Source of the DNA: Oscillospiraceae bacterium
GTDB taxonomy: Bacteria; Bacillota_A; Clostridia; Oscillospirales; Oscillospiraceae
NCBI GenBank assembly: GCA_015068175.1
Contig: SVLA01000024.1
Coordinates: forward strand, 1 to 18,220
DNA: 18,220 nt
Direction: 5' to 3'
Shown here piece by piece: positions 8,007 through 14,064 of this stretch; within the stretch, counting starts at the first letter, position 1; each line of letters opens with the position of its first letter. The translations under genes and the position numbers were made by a program. The notes under the pieces are model-generated. The model was not told the origin of the DNA and ran no database searches. It worked only from the letters and a program-made list of their open reading frames with translations.

Positions 8007-9425
8007 TTATGCTTTCTTTTTGCGGAATTTCAATATCCATGCCACGCCGCCGGCTGCCAGGAGCGCCGCTGCCCCCAGGACCACCGGCAGGATCCATCCG
8101 CCGGCCTGGGACCGGGGATCTTCCTTCGGTTCCGTAGGCTGGGCAGGCGCCGTCGGCTCTGTGGGGGTCGCTTCCGGTTCCGTAGGCTGGGCGGGCGCCG
8201 TCGGCTCCGTGGGGGTCGCTTCCGGTTCCGTAGGCTGGGCGGGCGCCGTCGGCTCCGTGGGGGTCGCTTCCGGCTCCGTGGGTTCCGTAGGCTCCACATC
8301 GGGCACCGCGCCTTCTGGCAAACGGCCGATGATGGTCATTTTCTTCACCGCCGCGCCTTCATAGCTTTCCCAATGCTGCATGGTGACCTTCACATAGATC
8401 TCCCGGGCGCCGGCCGCCATGGGCAGCTCCAGGATACAGGTCTGCGCCGAACTCTTGTCGGCAGAGCCTTCGATCTCCAGCAGCTCCACAAAATTCTGTC
8501 CGTCCACGGAAGCGGAGATCACCAGATACCCCGGCTCCGACTGAGAAACATGATAGGCCCAGTAACGCAGATCCAGTTGGGCGCCCAGGAAGGTATGGCC
8601 CTCCGGGGCCGTCAGCTTGTGGATCACATAGCCCTCGCCGGCATAGCCGCCGGGGGTGGCCACATTGCCGAAATTGCCGCCGATCTGCACATTCTGGCAA
8701 TCGTACAGACCGTAACTCTTCAGATCCTGCCGGACTTCCTCCTTCACCACGTCGGTGGCCATGGCGGAAAAGTCAAAGGCGGATTCGATCTTCACATGGG
8801 GGATATCCACGGGCTGCGTCGGGGGCGGAACATCCGCGGACCCATTCTCCGCGGTGCCCCGAAGGGTACTGATCTTCACGGCGGCTCCTTCCCAGGTGGT
8901 CCAATGCTGCATGACCACCTTCACATAAACGACCTGGGTCTCCTCCTCCAGGGCCACGGGAATGGTGGCCTCCTGCATGGTGGTGCCGATCCAGGGATCG
9001 CCGTTGCCCTCGGTCTGGGAGAAAATTTCACTGTAATGGAGATTATCGGTGGAGGCATAGACCTTCAGATAGCCCTGGCGATCTGCGGTGCTTACCCAGT
9101 AAACCAGATCCAGGTACACATCCCGGAGGGTGCTTCCGGCGCCGGCATCCAGCTTTTGGATATAGTAACCCTCGCCCATGTAGCCGCCGGGATTGGCCAC
9201 GGGGGTATGGTTGCCCGCCACATACAGATTCACCGCATCAAAGGCGCCGGCTTCTTTGATGATCCGGACGCTGTCCGCCGTGTTGTCCTGCTGGGGCATG
9301 GCGGAAAAATCCAGGGTGTTCCGGATCTGGGTATCGGCGGCCGCGGAAAAGGTCCCCAGGGACAGCATCGCCGCAAGGAGGACCAGGCATGCGCCGACGG
9401 ATCCGATTCGCTTCAAAAACATCAT
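8007..9425 (-). CDS. Membrane-anchored surface protein with two tandem beta-rich modules
   Basis: I do not recognise a named family. The 472-aa protein has a signal peptide (about 1-30, ending near SAAA), module 1 (about 36-190), module 2 (about 215-368), a Pro/Thr/Glu linker (374-435), one membrane helix (444-466) and the basic tail KFRKKKA. The modules are clear duplicates: each has PGGYxGEGYxIxKL, a YW strand, and VKVxMQHW followed by EGAAVK. The composition suggests a beta-sandwich, possibly carbohydrate binding (inference). No LPxTG motif is visible, so anchoring should be by the C-terminal helix. ATG 9425 has AAAGGAG 8 nt upstream; the GTG at 9434 overlaps that site. It is last in an operon with two secreted esterases, so surface glycan binding is a reasonable guess. 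Confidence 0.8.
   Translation of the reverse strand: MMFLKRIGSVGACLVLLAAMLSLGTFSAAADTQIRNTLDFSAMPQQDNTADSVRIIKEAGAFDAVNLYVAGNHTPVANPGGYMGEGYYIQKLDAGAGSTLRDVYLDLVYWVSTADRQGYLKVYASTDNLHYSEIFSQTEGNGDPWIGTTMQEATIPVALEEETQVVYVKVVMQHWTTWEGAAVKISTLRGTAENGSADVPPPTQPVDIPHVKIESAFDFSAMATDVVKEEVRQDLKSYGLYDCQNVQIGGNFGNVATPGGYAGEGYVIHKLTAPEGHTFLGAQLDLRYWAYHVSQSEPGYLVISASVDGQNFVELLEIEGSADKSSAQTCILELPMAAGAREIYVKVTMQHWESYEGAAVKKMTIIGRLPEGAVPDVEPTEPTEPEATPTEPTAPAQPTEPEATPTEPTAPAQPTEPEATPTEPTAPAQPTEPKEDPRSQAGGWILPVVLGAAALLAAGGVAWILKFRKKKA
8128..8271 (-). repeat. Three tandem 48-bp repeats coding the Pro/Thr/Glu linker
   Basis: Copies lie at 8128-8175, 8176-8223 and 8224-8271 and differ at only a few bases. Each codes a 16-residue unit of the PTEPEATPTEPTAPAQ type. 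The near identity at DNA level suggests recent expansion by slippage or recombination, so copy number may vary between strains. Confidence 0.9.
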
Positions 9426-9452
9426 GGCGTTCACTCCTTTACCGCAGCGCTG

Positions 9453-10733
9453 TCAGCCGCCCTCCAGGGCAGCCAGGATCAACTGGGCATACACCCGGGC
9501 GCCGAAATCATTGGGATGGTTCACATTGTTGCTGGCGTAGTCCACAAATTTCTTGCCGTTTTCCATCATGGAGGCAAAGACGCTATGGACCGGCACCACA
9601 CCGATATGCACATCCGTCAGCTCTTCCCGGACGGCATACAGCGCTTCTTCCTGCTGCGCCAGCTTGTGCTTTTTGAAAAATACGGTCTGCGTATTGGGCA
9701 TCATGGCGGACACCAGCAAAAATTCCGCCTGGGGATTGTAATCGGTAATGGACCGGATGATCCGGATGATATCCGCCTTGAATTCTTCCTTGGTGGAATG
9801 GGGCTGATTCATGCCGAAGGCGATGACCACCAGGTCCGGCTTGTGGGGATTGATCAGGGAAGCCGCATTCATCCGTCCCCAGTAGGTGCCGGAGCCGGAG
9901 GCCGCCCGGTTGATCTTGACGATGGCGTTGTAATCGTAAGTCTTACGCAGTTTGGCGGTGACCATTTCCGCCCAGGAGGGCATATAGGGCGCCCGGCTCA
10001 TGACGGCATGGATCTCCTGGTTGTCCTCCTGGCGGATCACATACTCATCCTGGCCGCTGGCATCATAACCGCAGGTGATGCTGTCGCCGAAGAACACGAT
10101 CCGCACCGGCTGCTTGCCCGCCAGCAGTTCGGCGGTCCGGGGCAGATACTCCAACTGGGACGTGGCCACAGCCCCGTTCCAGGAATCGCTGTGGGTATAG
10201 GTGACGAAGACCTGGCAGGCCATCATCTTATCCGTAATGCGGATCTCCATATCGGTGGCCACGATCCGCAGCCAGCCGGTACCGGGATTGTCCGCATTGG
10301 GCTGGGCATAATCTTCATAGGCGAAGACGGGGATGCGGCTGTTTTCCGTGCGGATCAGCCGGTTGCCTTCCACCACAAAGTCCACACCTTCCTGATAGAC
10401 GGTCTTCAGGTCCGTGGAGCAAACATTGACGATCCTGTCCGGGGTATACAGCAGAACGCCGTCGGAGATATTGCCGTCGGCATCCTCCGCGAAGCAGATC
10501 GAATCGTGATACACCGTATCGCCCTCAAACATATTCTGGGTAAAAGTATCCAAGGAATATTCCCCCGTTTCAAGTTCCTCCCATGCCTGGGGTTCCGTGG
10601 GCTTCGTTTCCGCACCCTTGGTAGGCTCCGTAGGTGTCACACTGGGTGTCGGTTCCACCGGCGCGCAGCCCAGAAGCAGGACCGCCGCCAGCAGCACACA
10701 ACAAATTCGGGACAAAATCCGTTTTCTGACCAT
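9453..10733 (-). CDS. SGNH/GDSL-family esterase lipoprotein
   Basis: This protein of 426 aa has a lipobox ending LLLGC (lipidated C23), a short Thr/Pro linker (25-50), an N-terminal region (about 55-205) that may be a beta-sandwich, and an SGNH hydrolase domain (about 208-426). Block I is FFGDSITCGY with nucleophile S218; block III is FGMN (N309); block V is NHPNDFG with H406. The usual Asp three residues before that His is N403. It probably removes ester groups from a glycan outside the cell (inference). ATG 10733 has GGGAGGGAG 4 nt upstream; a TTG at 10748 is part of that region and is rejected. It lies 15 nt after the CE2-like gene and 27 nt before the tandem-module gene. Confidence 0.85.
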   Translation of the reverse strand: MVRKRILSRICCVLLAAVLLLGCAPVEPTPSVTPTEPTKGAETKPTEPQAWEELETGEYSLDTFTQNMFEGDTVYHDSICFAEDADGNISDGVLLYTPDRIVNVCSTDLKTVYQEGVDFVVEGNRLIRTENSRIPVFAYEDYAQPNADNPGTGWLRIVATDMEIRITDKMMACQVFVTYTHSDSWNGAVATSQLEYLPRTAELLAGKQPVRIVFFGDSITCGYDASGQDEYVIRQEDNQEIHAVMSRAPYMPSWAEMVTAKLRKTYDYNAIVKINRAASGSGTYWGRMNAASLINPHKPDLVVIAFGMNQPHSTKEEFKADIIRIIRSITDYNPQAEFLLVSAMMPNTQTVFFKKHKLAQQEEALYAVREELTDVHIGVVPVHSVFASMMENGKKFVDYASNNVNHPNDFGARVYAQLILAALEGG

Positions 10734-10748
10734 GGTTCTCCCTCCCAA

Positions 10749-11918
10749 TCAACTTTCTTCTGCCCAGCCGGTGATCCTGCAGATCAGCGCCACCAGCTCA
10801 TCCGCCATCCGTTCATGGGACTTCATGCCGGGATGACCGTGCTGGCCCATGGGTTCATCCGCCAAAGGCCGGGACGTGGGCAAATAATACACATTGCTGT
10901 CTCCGCCGATGCGGACTTCCTCGATCATGTTCTGGATCACCGAGCCGTAGGTACTGCTGCCCATGGCGCCGTAGGTCCAGATGATGACCGCTTCGGGATA
11001 CTGTTCCCGGATAAAGCGGATCATTTCTATGCTGTTTTTTGTGAAAACATCGTGGGGATTATGATGTCCGTCATCATTGGTGCCCAGGGCGATCACCACC
11101 ACATCCGGCACGAAGGCCGTAAAGTCGCAGGGCACATTGTTCTGCATATCTTCCTGCCGGTAGCTGGGCATCATGGGATAGGGACTCAGTTCTTCATTGC
11201 CCACACCGGCGCCGCTGATGGCGATCACTTCCAGGTCGGCCCCCAGGCGACGGGCGGCAATGGCGGCAAAGGAGTTGGTGCCGTCCTGCCATTTTGTGAC
11301 TTCTTCCGTGTCGCTGCCGTCCCACAAAACGCCGTAACCGCAGGTAATGGAATCGCCGATGACCTGGATTCGGCGGGCGGGTGCCTGGCTGGGAGTATAC
11401 AGTTTTCCGTCGTCCGACAGCCGCGCCTTTTGAATATAGACCGCCCCGGCATTGCTCATGGTCCGCTTGAGAACTGTCACCGTATGCCGTACATCCGGCG
11501 CCAGATTTTCCGCAACGGTATACCAGTCTTCCCGATCCACGCAGACCGGAACGGGTTCGCCGCCGTCAATGGACACCGCCACATAGTTCAGGTTGAATTC
11601 CCGATATTCGGAAGCGCACATCCGCAGTTCCAGGCTCGTACCGGAAAAAGTGAATGTAATTCCGGCGGCCACGTTATAAAAACCGTAAGCCACCCGCCGG
11701 GTATCCAGATGATGGCGGCCGATAAACCGCACGGTCTTTTCTGAAATGACAAATTCCGGACTGTTCAACATGATCTCCTCCTTGTTGGGTTCCGTGGGGT
11801 CCGTGGTGACGTTTTGCGGCTCTGTGGGGTCCGTGGGGCCGGCCCCCGGGGTCGCGCAGGCGCTCAGCAAAACCAGCGCCAGCAGCATCGCCGCTCCAAT
11901 ACTCCTGCGTTTGTGCAT
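10749..11918 (-). CDS. CE2-like acetylesterase lipoprotein (beta-sandwich plus SGNH domain)
   Basis: This protein of 389 aa has a lipobox LLSAC (lipidated C21), an Asp-Pro-Thr linker (24-45), a jelly-roll-like region (about 60-175) and an SGNH hydrolase domain (about 182-389). The nucleophile is S190 in VIGDSITCGYG; block III is ALGTND (N281); the catalytic His is H362 in HGHPG. A jelly-roll in front of an SGNH domain is the layout of carbohydrate esterase family 2, which deacetylates xylan- or mannan-type sugars. The Asp usually three residues before the His is Q359, compatible with the Ser-His dyad known for some CE2 members. ATG 11918 has GGAGGT 6 nt upstream. It is first in the operon, behind its own promoter. 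Confidence 0.85.
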   Translation of the reverse strand: MHKRRSIGAAMLLALVLLSACATPGAGPTDPTEPQNVTTDPTEPNKEEIMLNSPEFVISEKTVRFIGRHHLDTRRVAYGFYNVAAGITFTFSGTSLELRMCASEYREFNLNYVAVSIDGGEPVPVCVDREDWYTVAENLAPDVRHTVTVLKRTMSNAGAVYIQKARLSDDGKLYTPSQAPARRIQVIGDSITCGYGVLWDGSDTEEVTKWQDGTNSFAAIAARRLGADLEVIAISGAGVGNEELSPYPMMPSYRQEDMQNNVPCDFTAFVPDVVVIALGTNDDGHHNPHDVFTKNSIEMIRFIREQYPEAVIIWTYGAMGSSTYGSVIQNMIEEVRIGGDSNVYYLPTSRPLADEPMGQHGHPGMKSHERMADELVALICRITGWAEES

Positions 11919-11956
11919 ACTGTTACCTCCGCGAACGACCTGTGTCTTACTTTTTT

Positions 11957-11986
11957 ATTATAAAAGTGGGCCAAATCCAAATTCAA
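11957..11986 (-). promoter_or_regulatory. Promoter of the surface-esterase operon
   Basis: On the minus strand, TTGAAT (11981-11986) and TATAAT (11957-11962) are 18 bp apart, about 39 nt upstream of the CE2-like start codon. Confidence 0.65.
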
Positions 11987-12052
11987 CTAAAAATGTGCGT
12001 ACTTTATTCTAAAACGTGACTTCCGTCGCAGAGGCTTCCCGGCATTTTTTGT

Positions 12053-12087
12053 AAAAACCGCCCACCGACGGGAAAATCGGTGGGCGG
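12053..12087 (-). terminator. Terminator of the GH32-like gene
   Basis: A perfect 11-bp stem (12058-12068 with 12077-12087) has an 8-nt loop. On the minus strand it is followed by TTTTT (12053-12057). It lies about 80 nt after the GH32-like stop. Confidence 0.85.
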
Positions 12088-12166
12088 AAAAACGTACATA
12101 CTGTCGGAAAGCAGGCCGGAAGGAGGGCCTCTGCGGAAAACCCGTTTTGTGAAAATGTGAGGGGCG

Positions 12167-13732
12167 TTAGTCCCTGCAGACGGTCCGCCGGTAATCCCAT
12201 TTTTGGGCCTTCACCAGGCGGGTATCCCGTTCCTTGGCGCACACGCTGACGTGGATGCTGTCGGCCTTGGTGGGATAGGCCCGGGTGGCCAGGCAAAGCT
12301 GATCGTTGACGAACACCTCCACGATGCTCTTGTCCACGAAGATCTGCAGCCGCAGAGGCTCCTCCGGCCGCAGGAAGAAAGCCCGCAGATCCGGCGCCCG
12401 GCTGACAGCCAGATCCGACAGAGAGGAATCGGTGTTGTCCAGGGCCACCACCGTATCGAAGGATTGACCGCCCCAGGCGCCATATTCATGGAAATAATCC
12501 CAGTTCAGGTGTCCCCGCTGGCGATAAACGCGGATGTGGGTGGCTTCCGCCCCGTCCTCCGAACGCAGCACCGCCACATCGATGGTGGGCAGCATATAAG
12601 CCGCCTCCAGCTCCAGTTGCAGTTCCATCACATTGCCTTCCATCCCCGGCAGGATCACTTCCTGGCCTGCAGGCAGATGGATGTCCTCCAAGACCACGGA
12701 TCCCCGGCGCATGGATTCCAGATCCGGAGCCGGCGATTCCGCCAATTCATCACCGAAACAGCCGTGGAGGGACAGCTTCCGGGGCAGGCCCACCACCTGG
12801 TAGGCGCCGCCCAGGGGATCAAAGGCCGCCGATGCCTGGTTGAACACCGCCACCACGCTTCCGTCCGGGGCCAGATTGGCCGACGGTGCATGAACACCGC
12901 CCCAACCGGAACCGTTGACGGCGGAATTGAATTCACCGCCCCGGCAATCCAGGAACCGCTGATTTTCCGTGTCATAGGTGCCGATCATGTATTTCGCGCC
13001 GCTGTTGTGGGCGAAATGGAGCAAAATGTGCTTATCCCGGCTGATGGGCCAGAAATAGGGGCAGGCGCCGTCGTCACCGGGGATGGTGCCGTAGCCGCCC
13101 TGGGTCAGGGGATGGACATATTCCCAATCCACCAGATCCCTGGACCGGAACAGATACTGCACCCGGACGCCATGAGTGCCCACACCGGGGAGCGCCCGGC
13201 CGGAGGCGGAATAGTAATATTCTCCCTGCTTCCAAATGCAGGGATCATATACGTCGTAGGGTTCCCCTTCCTTATTGCGGATGGAACCCACTTTTTCCCA
13301 ATTCAACAGCAGGGGATCGGAGGACACCGCCACGATATTGCCGTAGCCGGCGCCGAAAAACACGGCGATGACCCGATCCTCTTCCACCAGCGTGCCGCCG
13401 GACCAGCAGGCATCTTCCACGGTGGGATGGAGGGCATAGGGCAGGTCCTGCCAATGGAGCAGGTCCTCGCTGACGGCGTGGCCCCAATGGATGGGGGCCT
13501 CCGGCGGGAAGGCCTGATAGAACAGATGCCAGCGGCCCTGCCAGTAACACAGGCCGTTGGGGTCGTTCATGGGTCCTTCCGGGCAACTGAAGTGGTAATG
13601 GGGCCGGTAGGGATCCGCCCATTGCCGCGCCCGCTGCTCTTTGGCGAAGCGCATATAGGGATGCTCCGCCAATTGCTGTGCGCAAATTTCGGGGTCCTGG
13701 GAAAATTGCATCGGCTTCGTGATCTCTGTCAT
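12167..13732 (-). CDS. GH32-like glycoside hydrolase with a non-standard active site
   Basis: This protein of 521 aa has no signal peptide and should be cytoplasmic. An N-terminal five-blade propeller (about 45-350) carries the GH32 nucleophile motif MNDPNG (D57), WSGG (110-113) and the transition-state Asp in VYDP (D163; the usual Arg before it is Tyr). A C-terminal beta-sandwich contains the family segment IFVDKSIVEVF. GH32 enzymes cleave beta-fructosides such as sucrose, inulin or levan. However, the acid/base Glu of the usual Glu-Cys-Pro motif is Ala here (A223 in GACPYFW), so substrate or mechanism may differ. ATG 13732 has GGGAGGA 6 nt upstream; the longer frame to 13810 lacks a site. 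Its promoter is at 13801-13829 with an operator-like palindrome, and a transporter-gene remnant lies behind it. Confidence 0.85.
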   Translation of the reverse strand: MTEITKPMQFSQDPEICAQQLAEHPYMRFAKEQRARQWADPYRPHYHFSCPEGPMNDPNGLCYWQGRWHLFYQAFPPEAPIHWGHAVSEDLLHWQDLPYALHPTVEDACWSGGTLVEEDRVIAVFFGAGYGNIVAVSSDPLLLNWEKVGSIRNKEGEPYDVYDPCIWKQGEYYYSASGRALPGVGTHGVRVQYLFRSRDLVDWEYVHPLTQGGYGTIPGDDGACPYFWPISRDKHILLHFAHNSGAKYMIGTYDTENQRFLDCRGGEFNSAVNGSGWGGVHAPSANLAPDGSVVAVFNQASAAFDPLGGAYQVVGLPRKLSLHGCFGDELAESPAPDLESMRRGSVVLEDIHLPAGQEVILPGMEGNVMELQLELEAAYMLPTIDVAVLRSEDGAEATHIRVYRQRGHLNWDYFHEYGAWGGQSFDTVVALDNTDSSLSDLAVSRAPDLRAFFLRPEEPLRLQIFVDKSIVEVFVNDQLCLATRAYPTKADSIHVSVCAKERDTRLVKAQKWDYRRTVCRD

Positions 13733-13783
13733 AACGATTCCTCCCAATTGATATCGTTCCGTATCGGATCTTACGGCGGTCCC

Positions 13784-13796
13784 GAAAACCGCTTTC
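13784..13796 (-). promoter_or_regulatory. Possible LacI-family or cre-like operator of the GH32-like gene
   Basis: GAAAACCGCTTTC (plus strand) is an imperfect palindrome with central CG of the form AAA-n-CG-n-TTT, typical of LacI/GalR-family sites. It covers the predicted transcription start just downstream of the -10, a good position for repression. No regulator gene is in the window. Confidence 0.35.
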
Positions 13797-13800
13797 CACC

Positions 13801-13829
13801 ATACTATCACGGCGAACAGCCCTTTTCAA
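13801..13829 (-). promoter_or_regulatory. Promoter of the GH32-like gene
   Basis: On the minus strand, TTGAAA (13824-13829) and TAGTAT (13801-13806) are exactly 17 bp apart. The leader would be about 60 nt. Confidence 0.7.
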
Positions 13830-13843
13830 GAACGTACTTGTAC

Positions 13844-13875
13844 AAAAGGCGCCCTGCACCCGGCAGGGCGCCTTT
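13844..13875 (-). terminator. Terminator left behind the sugar-binding-protein remnant
   Basis: A perfect 13-bp stem (13845-13857 with 13863-13875) has a 5-nt loop and a TTTT on the minus strand. It sits 17 nt after the stop codon of the remnant at 13892 and just upstream of the GH32 promoter. Confidence 0.75.
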
Positions 13876-13891
13876 CATTCACAGATGGATG

Positions 13892-13990
13892 TTACTTGTT
13901 GTTATAAGTGGCGTCGATAATGGCCTGCAATTCGCCGGCAGTGGCATCAATGGCCGCCGCAGGAGATGTTTTGCCCCCGGAAGGGGTGAA
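13892..13990 (-). pseudogene. 3' remnant of an ABC-transporter sugar-binding protein gene
   Basis: On the minus strand, about 33 codons read FFTPSGGKTSPAAAIDAT, continue with AGELQAIIDATYNNK, and end in TAA (13892-13894). A Lys-Ser/Thr-Pro-x-x-Ala followed by an amphipathic helix and a short Tyr-Asn tail is the usual C-terminus of extracellular solute-binding proteins for sugars (family 1). The frame is closed by an in-frame TAG at 14003-14005 and contains no start codon or ribosome binding site, so only the end of the gene is left. Its terminator (13845-13875) is intact. With the GH32-like gene next to it, the lost gene probably imported the glycosidase substrate. The match is from memory of family tails and the fragment is short. 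Confidence 0.55.
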
Positions 13991-14023
13991 AAATGGCCGT
14001 TGCTATCGACGAACAGCCATTTT
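13990..14023. promoter_or_regulatory. Inverted repeat across the promoter of the GTPase-NYN gene
   Basis: AAAATGGC (13990-13997) pairs with GCCATTTT (14016-14023), and GTT (13999-14001) with AAC (14012-14014) inside it. The centre holds the -35 region. It lies upstream of the predicted transcript start, so it would act as DNA, for example as a repressor site. Confidence 0.4.
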
Positions 14024-14034
14024 CGTGTTATAAT
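14006..14034 (+). promoter_or_regulatory. Extended -10 promoter of the GTPase-NYN gene
   Basis: The -10 TATAAT (14029-14034) is preceded by TGT, giving an extended -10. The -35 TCGACG (14006-14011) matches four of six bases at 17-bp spacing. Confidence 0.6.
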
Positions 14035-14064
14035 AAGAAAAATCACCCCAAAGGAGGCCCGGAT

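Noticed and set aside
8007..8110. LPxTG sortase signal at the end of the tandem-module protein
   Set aside because: The C-terminus has a membrane helix and basic tail, but no LPxTG-like motif is found before it.
8128..8271. CRISPR array
   Set aside because: The 48-bp units are directly adjacent without spacers and code in frame for a protein linker.
7989..11744. Open frame of 1251 codons on the plus strand, opposite the three-gene surface operon
   Set aside because: It runs antisense to three genes with clear families, signal sequences, ribosome binding sites and a shared promoter. Its composition is an artefact of GC-rich third positions, which remove stops on the other strand; it has no own ribosome binding site or family motif.
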